Origin: JAEUJM01 sp044221555
GTDB taxonomy: Bacteria > Actinomycetota > Acidimicrobiia > Acidimicrobiales > DATDAH01
Assembly (NCBI GenBank): GCA_044221555.1
Contig: JBGAOY010000024.1
Location: 1-61,794, forward strand
Direction: 5' to 3'
Length of the DNA stretch: 61,794 bases
Shown here: piece after piece, positions 1 to 7,569 of the stretch
Numbering within the stretch: the stretch's first letter is position 1
Layout of the letters: every line of letters begins with the position of its first letter
Translations under genes and position numbers: made by a program
The notes under the pieces: model-generated
What the model saw: only the letters and a program-made list of their open reading frames with translations
What the model was told of the DNA's origin: nothing
The model's database searches: none

Positions 1-155
1 GAGCACCGAGAGTGGGCCCCGGCACCCGCCAACACCCGCCAACCGCGAACGACACCCGACCACCGACCCAGCCATCAAAACCCGCCACACCGCGGGACGA
101 TGCCACGCGCCCCAACACCCCGAAACTGGCTCTTGACTTCGCCGTCATAGGTTGC
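1..155. other. non-coding left edge
   Basis: No gene I can support lies here. The stretch is C-rich and repetitive in ACCC and CGCC words. Reading frames across it translate to low-complexity Pro/Thr/Arg text and are better explained as shadows. It lies downstream of the propeller gene that stops at 156. The window edge prevents saying what lies beyond. Confidence 0.5.
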
Positions 156-1484
156 TCAGCCGACACGCAGTCGGCACGGCGCTCCGACGGTGATCCATGG
201 ATCCACGCGAGCCCCGTTCCGGGTCACCCCCGGCGTGCTCGGCGCCGTCGTCGGCGCAGAGGACGAGATCGGCTCGGCCTCGGGGCAGACCGAGGTCGAG
301 CTCGTGTCGAGCAGGGGGCCGTCGGACCTCGCGACGGCGACGACCCGGCCGGCCGGAAGCGCCAGGTCGACGACGGTCGCCGCAGGACGGCCCATGACGT
401 AGTGGGTGAGCCGAGCGCGCCGGCGTGAGAGCGCGGCCAATCCGAAGATCTGTCGGCTGTCGGCCGTCCACGTGATGGCACCGACGCCCGTCGAGCTCCC
501 CGGCACCCGTCGCCATCGACCGGTCTCCGTGTCGATCAGGGCCAAGCCCGCGAGCTGTCCGCCTCCGTCCCCGTGGTCGGCGGCCACGGTGAGCTCATCC
601 GGTGCCACCGCCGCGTTGTAGAACACCGCGGGACTCGGTTGCGCAGCGATCTGGCGTCGATCATCGAGGTGGAAGACGGTGCTGCCGCCGTTGAGCGCCA
701 AGGTCGAGCCCCAGCCGGCGCTGGCGGCCTGGGGCAGTTCGACGGTTTCCCCGGTCAGCAGATTCTCGAGCTGGTGGTTCACGATCCCTGGCGCGCATTC
801 CGCCACGCAGACGGTGGTCGCCAGATAATCACCAACTCCGAGATCGGCGCTGCCGCCCGCGCGTGTCCACGGGACGAGGACGTCGCCGGCGAGCGTCACC
901 AGCTGGACCTTCTCCCCGGAGCCCGTGGCGGTCGGGGCCAGGCGCAGGAGCCACACCCGATCGTCAGCGCCGCCTGGACGGAAGTAGTCGCTGCGACCCA
1001 GCGAGGTCGGCGTGCCGGCCAGGTCGACGGGCAACGACACGGTCTCGCCGTGTCCCTGGTAGATCACCCTGTCGCCAGCACGCACGAGGTCGTTGCCACC
1101 TTCACCGGCGAACGCGCCCACATCGGGGAACCGCTGCGCCACGCCGGTGTCCAGATCGACCGCGGTCAGCGCTCCCGAATCGTCGTTGATCAACAGCGTG
1201 GTGTTCGTCCGCTCGCCGAACAGCGGTGCCGACGCCGGCACACCGGCCGTCGGTCCGGGGCCGGTGCGCACGACCTCGCCGTTCTCGTCGCCAACTCGCC
1301 ACACCAGGACCGCCCCGACCACCACGATGACCGCCACGACCGCCGCGAGTACGAGCGACCATGGCCGCCGCGAGGGGATCGGGTGCGGAACAACAGCACC
1401 ACGTCGCGCCGCGTCGAGCACGGCACCAGCGCCTCGCGGCTCGCCGTGATCGGCGAGGTGCTCGAAGGCCGTGCGGGCGCTCAC
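156..1484 (-). CDS. single-pass membrane beta-propeller-like protein, probable partner of the ECF sigma factor
   Basis: This 442-residue protein starts at GTG 1484, whose GTGA overlaps the stop of the sigma factor gene, so the two are translationally coupled. Residues 1-40 form a short cytoplasmic segment (HLADHGEPRGAG, VLDAARRG), residues 43-63 form one hydrophobic helix, and the rest is an exported beta-rich region with WD/TolB-like repeats (phrases such as DSGALTAVDLDTG and GLALIDTETGRWRRV). Four cysteines in the outer part could form disulfides. By position and topology it could be an anti-sigma factor or a signal sensor for the sigma factor, but no zinc anti-sigma HxxxCxxC motif is present, so that role is inference. 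A longer in-frame start at 1592 would run inside the sigma gene and is rejected. Confidence 0.72.
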   Translation of the reverse strand: MSARTAFEHLADHGEPRGAGAVLDAARRGAVVPHPIPSRRPWSLVLAAVVAVIVVVGAVLVWRVGDENGEVVRTGPGPTAGVPASAPLFGERTNTTLLINDDSGALTAVDLDTGVAQRFPDVGAFAGEGGNDLVRAGDRVIYQGHGETVSLPVDLAGTPTSLGRSDYFRPGGADDRVWLLRLAPTATGSGEKVQLVTLAGDVLVPWTRAGGSADLGVGDYLATTVCVAECAPGIVNHQLENLLTGETVELPQAASAGWGSTLALNGGSTVFHLDDRRQIAAQPSPAVFYNAAVAPDELTVAADHGDGGGQLAGLALIDTETGRWRRVPGSSTGVGAITWTADSRQIFGLAALSRRRARLTHYVMGRPAATVVDLALPAGRVVAVARSDGPLLDTSSTSVCPEAEPISSSAPTTAPSTPGVTRNGARVDPWITVGAPCRLRVG

Positions 1485-1957
1485 AGGTCGTCCTCCATGA
1501 GCTCCCGCAGGCGCCGACGAGCCCGGCCGGCGCGCTGGCGCGCGGCGTCGGCCCGACACCCGAGGATCGCGCCCGCCTCCTCGTACGAGCACCCCTCGAT
1601 GTGAACCAGGAACAGGACCGCCCGATCCGCGACACCGAGGCGCAGGAGGTCGGCCGCGTCCGAGGGATAGGAGTCGGGCCGCCCAGACGCCGGGCCTCGC
1701 GCCGCCAGCGCGTCTCGGGCATGCACGAAGCGCCGCCGGTGGTTCGACGCGAGGTTGACGATCGAACGGCGCAGGTAGGCCCCCGGATAGTGCACGTCGA
1801 CGAGGCGTTGACGGGCGAGCGTGCGCGCCACGGCTTCCTGCACCAGGTCGTCGGCGTCGATCTCGGGCGGGCGCACGACGGCCGCGATGCGACGGAGCGA
1901 TGGGTACAGCCGTCGGAACAACTCGGCCTCCTCGTCCACTCCCCCGCCTGCGGTCAT
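1481..1957 (-). CDS. ECF-family RNA polymerase sigma factor
   Basis: This is a 158-residue sigma-70 family protein of extracytoplasmic-function size. Region 2 is near residues 10-75 (LFRRLYPSLRRIAAVV, then DADDLVQEAVARTLARQ, the conserved D-D-LVQE core). Region 4 is near residues 100-155, with the helix-turn-helix phrase CSYEEAGAILGCRADAARQR. ATG 1957 is chosen because GGGTGA lies just before it. An in-frame GTG at 1969 would add four residues. Reading farther upstream gives an implausible Trp/Pro/Ser-rich extension. It redirects RNA polymerase to a stress- or envelope-type regulon, and the co-translated membrane propeller downstream is its likely controller. No autoregulatory promoter was recognised. 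Confidence 0.88.
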   Translation of the reverse strand: MTAGGGVDEEAELFRRLYPSLRRIAAVVRPPEIDADDLVQEAVARTLARQRLVDVHYPGAYLRRSIVNLASNHRRRFVHARDALAARGPASGRPDSYPSDAADLLRLGVADRAVLFLVHIEGCSYEEAGAILGCRADAARQRAGRARRRLRELMEDDL

Positions 1958-2021
1958 CTCACCCTTCACGACACCTGACCGCGCCGGTTCGTGACACGCC
2001 GCGGCGTGAGCGCTCGACCGC

Positions 2022-2963
2022 TCAGACAGTGGTGGGGTCGACGTTGGCGCCGCAGACCACCACACCCACCCGCTCGTCGGGCTCGGGCACGTAGGCACCG
2101 GCCAGCAGCGCCGCCAGCGCGGTGGCGCCACCGGGCTCGGCCATCACCCGCAGGTCGGACCAGAGTGCCCGCTGCGCCGCGGCGATGGCCGTGTCGGGCA
2201 CCGCCACGGCCCGCTCTACCGCGGCGCCGGCGATGGTGAAGGCGAGGTCGCCCACCCGCCGGGCGCCGAGCGAGTCGCTGGCGATGCCGGACACCTCCAC
2301 CTCCACCTGGCGGCCGGCATCGAGCGCGGCGCCGAGGCAGCGCGAGGTCTCCGGCTCGACCCCGACCACGCGCACCCGGCGGTCGTACCAGGCGGCCACA
2401 CCGGCGATCAGGCCACCCCCGCCGACCGCGACCAGCACCGTGTCGAGGTCGGGCGCGTCGGCCTCGAGCTCACGGCCCACTGTGCCCTGCCCGGCCACGA
2501 CCGCCGGGTGCTCGTACGGATGGACCACGAGCGCGCCGGTCTCGGCCGCGCGCCGTTCGCAGGCGGCCCGGGCGTCGTCGTACAACGCACCCGCAACCGT
2601 GGGCTCGACGCCGAAGTGGCGCAGGCGCTCGACCTTCACCGGCGAGGTCGCCTCCGGCACGAAGATCTCGACCGGTAGCCCCGCGGCGGCCGCCACGAAG
2701 GCCACCGCGGCACCGTGGTTGCCGCCGCTGGCCGCGATGAGCCCGGCGGCGGGAACACCCGGAGCGGTGAGCACGCGGTTGAAGGCCCCGCGGGGCTTGA
2801 ACGACCCGGTGTGCTGCAGGAGCTCGAGCTTCACCACCAGCGGGTGGGCGACCCCGAAGGTCCCCGGGCCCGGTCGCAGCACCGGCGTGTGCCGCACCCG
2901 GCCCACCAGGCGAGCGGCCGCCGCATCGATGTCGGCTCGGCTCACCGGACAGGACACGGGCAC
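2022..2963 (-). CDS. PLP-dependent threonine/serine dehydratase
   Basis: This 313-residue fold-type II PLP enzyme has the Schiff-base lysine at residue 56 in GSFKPRGA, the substrate loop ASGGNHG near 79-84, and the glycine-rich phosphate-binding loop GGGGLIAG near 175. It should deaminate L-threonine or L-serine to the 2-oxo acid, or racemise serine. It lacks the ACT regulatory domain of biosynthetic IlvA, so the catabolic type is more likely. The start is GTG 2963; a GTG six codons later (SRADIDAAA) is equally possible. A 64-bp gap separates it from the downstream sigma gene, and no operon partner is obvious. Confidence 0.87.
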   Translation of the reverse strand: MPVSCPVSRADIDAAAARLVGRVRHTPVLRPGPGTFGVAHPLVVKLELLQHTGSFKPRGAFNRVLTAPGVPAAGLIAASGGNHGAAVAFVAAAAGLPVEIFVPEATSPVKVERLRHFGVEPTVAGALYDDARAACERRAAETGALVVHPYEHPAVVAGQGTVGRELEADAPDLDTVLVAVGGGGLIAGVAAWYDRRVRVVGVEPETSRCLGAALDAGRQVEVEVSGIASDSLGARRVGDLAFTIAGAAVERAVAVPDTAIAAAQRALWSDLRVMAEPGGATALAALLAGAYVPEPDERVGVVVCGANVDPTTV

Positions 2964-3042
2964 CCGCCCACCCTACGGTCGGCGCGCCATCCCCTGGCCG
3001 GCGCGCCACCCTGCCGTCGGCGCGTGCGGAGCCGTCAGCGGG

Positions 3043-4299
3043 TCAGAGGGTGGGCGACGGCTCGTCGTCGAGGGCGTCGACCACGCTCAGCAACGGCGTG
3101 GGGTTGACCGCCGGCCCGTTGTTCGGGTGGATCTCGAAGTGGAGGTGCGACGGCGTCGTGGCCGCGTTGCCGGTGTTGCCGACGAACCCCACCACGTCGC
3201 CGGCGTCGACCACGAGGCCGTCGCGGATGCCCGGTGCGTAGCTGCGCAGGTGGGCGTAGTAGTAGGTCGTGCCGCTCTCGCCGTAGATCCACAGCTTGAT
3301 GCCGCCCAGCGTGTTGTTGCCCACCTTGGCCACGACGCCGCGCTCGACCGCGAACAGGTTCGTGCCTGCCGGGGCGAAGATGTCGATGCCCTGGTGCTGG
3401 CGGCCGCCCGAGCGGGGGGACAACCAACTGTCGATGTAGTTGTGCGGATCGTCGACCGGGAACACCATGCCGGTCACGAAGATCTGGCTCCCGGCCTCGA
3501 ACGCGGCCAACTGCACCTGAGCATCGACCACGTCGGTGCGTACGGCCTTGTCGTAGTCCTTGGCCTGGATCAGCTCGGCGAGCACGGTCTGGCGCTCCTC
3601 GGCCAGGTCGACCAGGTCCTGCGAGACCTGGCGCCGCGCCGCCCGGTACTCGCCCACCGCGTGGTTGTCGGCGTCCAGGACGCTCTCCATCATCGCCGCG
3701 TTGCGGCTGGCCTCGTTCGGGTCGTTCGCCGCCAGGGTCGCTTCGAGGTCGCCCTCGTTGCCCCGCATGTACGCGCTCACCGCCCGCTCGGCGAGCACGT
3801 TCTGCGCCTCCTCGACGCGCTTGACCGCCCGCCGCTCCTCGTCGGTCAACTCGATGATCCGAGCGTCGATGTCGGCCAGGCGACGGCCCAGGTCCTCGAC
3901 GTGGGCATCGGCCTCGGCGACTCGCGCCTCGGCGGTGGACAGTCGGTCGCGGGCGGACGCCAGGTCGCCGACGATGGCGACGCTGGGCTGGTGCGGGCCG
4001 CCGTCGGTGTCGTCGGGTGGAGGCACCTGCACCACGTCGTCGGGCACCTGGCCACCGGTGATGTCACCGCCCGCGCCCGGATCGCCAGGGTCCGGCGGGA
4101 CACTCGACGTGGTCGACGCCGGTGTGGTGGTCGAGGTGGTCGAGGAGGTGGACGAAGTCGACGAACTGGTCGAGCTGGAGGTGGGGGGATCGTCGAGCCC
4201 TTGGGCGGCGGGACTCTGGCGTTCCGCGGCCACCGGTGGCGCGAGGAGCAACACGGCGCCGGCAGCGAGCAGGAACGCCCGCGGGGCAAGGCGAGGCAT
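3043..4299 (-). CDS. secreted M23-family peptidoglycan peptidase with coiled coil
   Basis: The 418-residue protein has a signal peptide at residues 1-25 (AFLLAAGAVLLLAPPVAA). A Ser/Thr-rich wall linker follows near 40-70, then a long Glu/Arg-rich coiled coil near 110-220. The C-terminal LytM/M23 domain carries the zinc motif HQGID near 302-306, the YAHL histidine, and HLHFE near 384-388. All M23 zinc and catalytic histidines are visible, so it is likely an active endopeptidase, unlike the degenerate EnvC-type activators it resembles in layout. It acts outside the membrane on cell-wall peptides, probably in division or wall turnover. Upstream is the thiamine pyrophosphokinase locus on the same strand. 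Confidence 0.9.
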   Translation of the reverse strand: MPRLAPRAFLLAAGAVLLLAPPVAAERQSPAAQGLDDPPTSSSTSSSTSSTSSTTSTTTPASTTSSVPPDPGDPGAGGDITGGQVPDDVVQVPPPDDTDGGPHQPSVAIVGDLASARDRLSTAEARVAEADAHVEDLGRRLADIDARIIELTDEERRAVKRVEEAQNVLAERAVSAYMRGNEGDLEATLAANDPNEASRNAAMMESVLDADNHAVGEYRAARRQVSQDLVDLAEERQTVLAELIQAKDYDKAVRTDVVDAQVQLAAFEAGSQIFVTGMVFPVDDPHNYIDSWLSPRSGGRQHQGIDIFAPAGTNLFAVERGVVAKVGNNTLGGIKLWIYGESGTTYYYAHLRSYAPGIRDGLVVDAGDVVGFVGNTGNAATTPSHLHFEIHPNNGPAVNPTPLLSVVDALDDEPSPTL

Positions 4300-4380
4300 C
4301 CATGTCGCTATCGGCAGCTTCGCCCGCCGGCTGAGCCACCGACTCCGCCGCCGTCGCCCCGATGGTGAACCGGGCGGCGA

Positions 4381-4971
4381 TCAGCGGGGTTGGACGGCCA
4401 GCACCACCCCGGCGCCGACGACGACCGAGGCCACGGGCTGCGACAGCTCGTTGCTCACCCCACGAGTGCTCCCCGGCTCGAGCACGTCGTCGTCCAGCGA
4501 CCAGCGCAGGCCCTCGGTGCGGACCCCACGCGCCGGCCCGTGCACCGGTAGCAGCGTGACGACGTCACCGGGTCGGCCCTGCAACCGGCAGGGCCTCGAG
4601 CGCACGACGGTGAAGCGGGCGGCGGCGGTGCGGGCCTCGACGTCGACCCCCGCGTACCCGGGCGCGGCGAGCAGGAGCAGGTTGGCCAACTCGTGGTCGG
4701 GGCGGCCGCCCCCCACACCGACCACCACCAGCTCGGATGCGCCCCGTTCCACCGCCGCGTCGAGCGCGAGGGCCAGGTCGGTGGCGTCTTTGTCCCGAGG
4801 GTGTCGCTGGACCGCGACCCCGGACGCGGTTGCCCGGTCGAGCGATGCCGACGTCACCGAGTCGAGGTCGCCCACCACCAGGTCCACCTCGAGGTCGAGG
4901 CCGTACGCGTGGTCGAGGCCCGAGTCGGCCGCGACGACCCACTCCCAGTCGCCCACGTCCGCCAACTCCAC
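4381..4971 (-). CDS. thiamine pyrophosphokinase, main part of a frameshifted gene
   Basis: The 196-residue open frame shows the core signatures of thiamine diphosphokinase: VVAADSGLDHAYGL, the acidic DLVVGDLDSV, HPRDKDATDLALAL and GGGRPDHELANLLLL, followed by the small beta domain that binds thiamine. It would transfer pyrophosphate from ATP to thiamine to make TPP. The first beta strand and glycine loop of the family are missing from this frame; they occur immediately upstream in another frame (see 4972-5036). The only start in this frame is GTG 4971, inside the duplicated word that causes the shift. As read, the protein would lack strand 1 and part of the nucleotide site, so it is probably inactive unless the shift is a sequence error or is bypassed. 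Confidence 0.78.
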   Translation of the reverse strand: MELADVGDWEWVVAADSGLDHAYGLDLEVDLVVGDLDSVTSASLDRATASGVAVQRHPRDKDATDLALALDAAVERGASELVVVGVGGGRPDHELANLLLLAAPGYAGVDVEARTAAARFTVVRSRPCRLQGRPGDVVTLLPVHGPARGVRTEGLRWSLDDDVLEPGSTRGVSNELSQPVASVVVGAGVVLAVQPR

Positions 4972-5036
4972 TCCACCGCCGTGGGGGCGTCGCCGCCGGC
5001 GACCACGAGCACCCGGCCGCCGCTGCCTGCGGGCAC
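4972..5036 (-). pseudogene. detached N-terminus of the thiamine pyrophosphokinase gene
   Basis: Read from GTG 5036 this frame gives MPAGSGGRVLVVAGGD and then APTAVE, the expected first strand and GGD loop of thiamine pyrophosphokinases. It then turns into a Trp/Ser-rich text and leaves the family pattern. At 4966-4975 the word TGGAG occurs twice in tandem. Removing one 5-base copy joins APTAVE directly to LADVGDWEWVVAADSG in one frame and restores a full family-length protein. The break is therefore a 5-bp tandem duplication, either a real lesion or an assembly error. Confidence 0.7.
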
Positions 5037-5147
5037 GTCAGGCGCCTGCCGCGTTCGGCCCGGCGCGAGCGCGCCCGCGTAGGCGGGGCAACGCCGGCGT
5101 GCCGGGCGAGGGACGGCGAGCAGGCCCCCCTGTGGGCGGCCCCGCGC

Positions 5148-6293
5148 TCAACTGCCGATGCCGTCGAGCCGGGCGATGGTGCGCAGCATCACCTCGTCGG
5201 CGCCGCCACCGATGGACCAGAGCCGGCTGTCGCGGAAGTAGCGCGACGTCCACGTCTCGTCCATGTAGCCGATGCCACCGTGGAACTGGAGGCAGGTGTC
5301 GGCCACCTTGCGGCACAGGCGTGGGGCCATCAGCTTCGCGATCGTGGCGAACCGTGTGGTGTCCTCGCCCCGCAGGTAGGCCTCGGCGCAGGCGTAGTTG
5401 TAGTGGCGCAGCATGTCGATCTCGGCCACCAGCTCGGCCAACTCGAACTGGATGTGCTGGTTCTCGATCAGCGGCTTGCCGAACACCACCCGCTCCCGCA
5501 GGTAGTCGAGGGTGCGCTCGACGGCGATCTCGGTCGAGCCCACCGCCAGGTAGTTGGCGATCATGCGCTCGTTCTGGAACTGCGCCATCTGCTGCTGGAA
5601 GCCCCGGCCCACGTCACCGATGGTGTTGGCCACCGGCACCCGGACGTCGTCGAAGCTCAACTCGGCGGTGTCGGACGACCAGTTGCCCAACTTCTTCAGG
5701 CTCTTGCTCACCGCGAACCCAGGGGTGTCGGTGGGCACGATGATCTGCGACATGCCCTGGTAGCCGCCCTCGTCCGACGTGCGGGCCAGCAGGCACAGCC
5801 AGTCCGCCTGCACGCCGTTGGTGATGTAGAGCTTCGTGCCGTTGATCACCCACTCGTCACCGTCGCGCACGGCGCGGGTGCGCAGCGCGGCCACGTCGGA
5901 CCCGGCGTCGGGCTCGGTGACCGCGATCGACGCCACCGCCTCGCCGCTGATCGCGGGCGCCAGGTAGCGACGCTTGAGCTCGTCGCTGCCGAACTGGGCC
6001 AGCGACGGCGTGGCCATGTCGGTCTGCACGGCGATCGCCATCGGCACGCCACCGCAGTGGGCCCGCCCCAGCTCCTCACCGAAGATCACGGTGTAGCTGT
6101 GATCGGCGCCCTGGCCGCCGTAGGCCTCGTCGTACTCGAGCCCGAGCAGGCCGAGCGCACCCAGCTTCGGGAAAAGGTCGTGGGCCGGGAAGATGCCGGC
6201 TGCCTCCCACTCGTCCACGTAGGGGTTGATCTCGCGCTCGACGACGTCGCGCACCGTCTTGCGGAACATCTCGTGGTCTTCGGTGAACTGCAT
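5148..6293 (-). CDS. acyl-CoA dehydrogenase
   Basis: This 381-residue FAD-dependent acyl-CoA dehydrogenase spans all three family domains: the N-terminal helical domain with the LGLEYDEAYGGQGADHSY segment, the middle barrel with VTEPDAGSDVA and WVINGTKLYITNG, and the C-terminal helices ending FHGGIGYMDE and RYFRDSRLWSIGGGADEV. The catalytic Glu of short- and medium-chain enzymes (YEG motif) is replaced here by IGGG, as in the long-chain/isovaleryl type, where the base sits on another helix. It introduces the 2,3-double bond in an acyl-CoA; substrate unknown. It begins 18 bp after the glutaryl-CoA dehydrogenase-like gene and is probably co-transcribed with it. Confidence 0.92.
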   Translation of the reverse strand: MQFTEDHEMFRKTVRDVVEREINPYVDEWEAAGIFPAHDLFPKLGALGLLGLEYDEAYGGQGADHSYTVIFGEELGRAHCGGVPMAIAVQTDMATPSLAQFGSDELKRRYLAPAISGEAVASIAVTEPDAGSDVAALRTRAVRDGDEWVINGTKLYITNGVQADWLCLLARTSDEGGYQGMSQIIVPTDTPGFAVSKSLKKLGNWSSDTAELSFDDVRVPVANTIGDVGRGFQQQMAQFQNERMIANYLAVGSTEIAVERTLDYLRERVVFGKPLIENQHIQFELAELVAEIDMLRHYNYACAEAYLRGEDTTRFATIAKLMAPRLCRKVADTCLQFHGGIGYMDETWTSRYFRDSRLWSIGGGADEVMLRTIARLDGIGS

Positions 6294-6311
6294 GGGCTGC
6301 TCCTGTGGGCG

Positions 6312-7487
6312 TCAGCGGAAGGCGGGGATGCCGGTGATGGCCTGCCCCAGCACCAGCGTGTGGATCTCGTTCGTCCCCTCGTAGGTGAAGACCGACTCGA
6401 GGTTGTTCATGTGGCGGATGACGGGGTACTCGAGGGTGATCCCGTTCGCGCCCAGCACGCTCCGGGCCTCGCGGGCCACCTCGAGGGCCTGACGGACGTT
6501 GTCGAACTTGCCGAAGCTCACCTGTGCCGGCGTGAGCCGGCCGGCGTCCTTGCGCCGACCGAGGTGGAGGGCCACCAGCGCCGACCGGTTCACCGCCACC
6601 ATCATCTCGACCAGCTTGCGTTGCGTGAGCTGGAAGGCGGCGATGGGCCGGCCGAACTGCTCGCGCTCGCCGGCGTAGTCGAGCGCGGCCTCGTAGCAGG
6701 CGCGGGCCGCACCCACCGCGCCGAACAGGATGCCGAAGCGGGCCTCGTTGAGGCACGACAGCGGGCCGCGCATGCTGGCGACGCCGGGCAGCACCGCGTC
6801 GCCTGGGAGGCGGACGTCGTCCATCACCAGCTCGGAGGTGACCGAGGCGCGTAGCGACAGCTTCTTGTGCACGTCGTTGGTCGAGAAGCCGGGGGTGTCG
6901 GTCGGCACCACGAAGCCGCGGATCCCGTCGTCGGTGCCGGCCCAGACCACGGCCACGTCGGCGATGCCGCCGTTGGTGATCCACATCTTCGAGCCGTTGA
7001 GGATCCAGTCGGCGCCGTCGCGGCGGGCGTGGGTCCTCATGCTCGACGGGTCGCTGCCCGAGTCCGGCTCGGTGAGGCCGAAGCAGCCGATGGCTTCCCC
7101 CGCGGCCATGCGGGGCAGCCACTCCGCCTTCTGCTCGTCGCTGCCGAAGGCCCTGATGGGGAACATGGCCAGCGAGCCCTGCACCGACACGAAGCTGCGG
7201 AAGCCGGAATCGCCGGCCTCGAGCTCGAGGCACGCGAGGCCGTAGCTGACCGCGTTGGTGCCGGCGCAGCCGTAGCCGTCGAGGTGCATGCCGAGCAGGC
7301 CGAGAGCGCCCATCTCCTTCGCCATCTCTCGCGGGAACGTGCCCGCCTCGAACCAGTCGCCGATCTCGGGCAGCACCCGGTCGCCCACGAAGGCCCTGAC
7401 CGTGTCACGGATCTGGCGCTCCTCGTCGTCGAGGAGGGAGTCGATGCCGAGGAAGTCACGGGGATCGTCGACCGTCGGTGCTGGCAT
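6312..7487 (-). CDS. gcdH: glutaryl-CoA dehydrogenase-like acyl-CoA dehydrogenase
   Basis: The 391-residue protein ends with FTYEGTNEIHTLVLGQAITG, close to the C-terminus of glutaryl-CoA dehydrogenases, with the catalytic Glu at residue 370. Family blocks FGLTEPDSGSDPSSM, WILNGSKMWITNG and LARHL-type helices are in order. Glutaryl-CoA dehydrogenases oxidise and decarboxylate glutaryl-CoA to crotonyl-CoA in lysine and aromatic degradation. ATG 7487 is chosen because the reading frame upstream of it translates to Ser/Arg-rich text antisense to the kinase gene. It is first in a two-gene operon with the acyl-CoA dehydrogenase, and 82 bp separate it from the divergent kinase gene. Confidence 0.88.
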   Translation of the reverse strand: MPAPTVDDPRDFLGIDSLLDDEERQIRDTVRAFVGDRVLPEIGDWFEAGTFPREMAKEMGALGLLGMHLDGYGCAGTNAVSYGLACLELEAGDSGFRSFVSVQGSLAMFPIRAFGSDEQKAEWLPRMAAGEAIGCFGLTEPDSGSDPSSMRTHARRDGADWILNGSKMWITNGGIADVAVVWAGTDDGIRGFVVPTDTPGFSTNDVHKKLSLRASVTSELVMDDVRLPGDAVLPGVASMRGPLSCLNEARFGILFGAVGAARACYEAALDYAGEREQFGRPIAAFQLTQRKLVEMMVAVNRSALVALHLGRRKDAGRLTPAQVSFGKFDNVRQALEVAREARSVLGANGITLEYPVIRHMNNLESVFTYEGTNEIHTLVLGQAITGIPAFR

Positions 7488-7569
7488 GGGCCCAGTGTGG
7501 TCGCCCTGCGAGCGCCCGCAAAGCGGAGCGCTACGACGCGGCCGGGACGACCGGGCAGACTGGAGTCCC

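Noticed and set aside
159..175. GCCGAC-ACGCA-GTCGGC hairpin at the left edge
   Set aside because: It is inside the coding end of the propeller gene, before its stop, and is too short to call a terminator.
2122..4368. A very long plus-strand open frame of about 750 codons
   Set aside because: It is antisense to the dehydratase and M23 peptidase genes, has low-complexity Ala/Arg/Thr content and no family pattern; high GC removes stops on the reverse strand.
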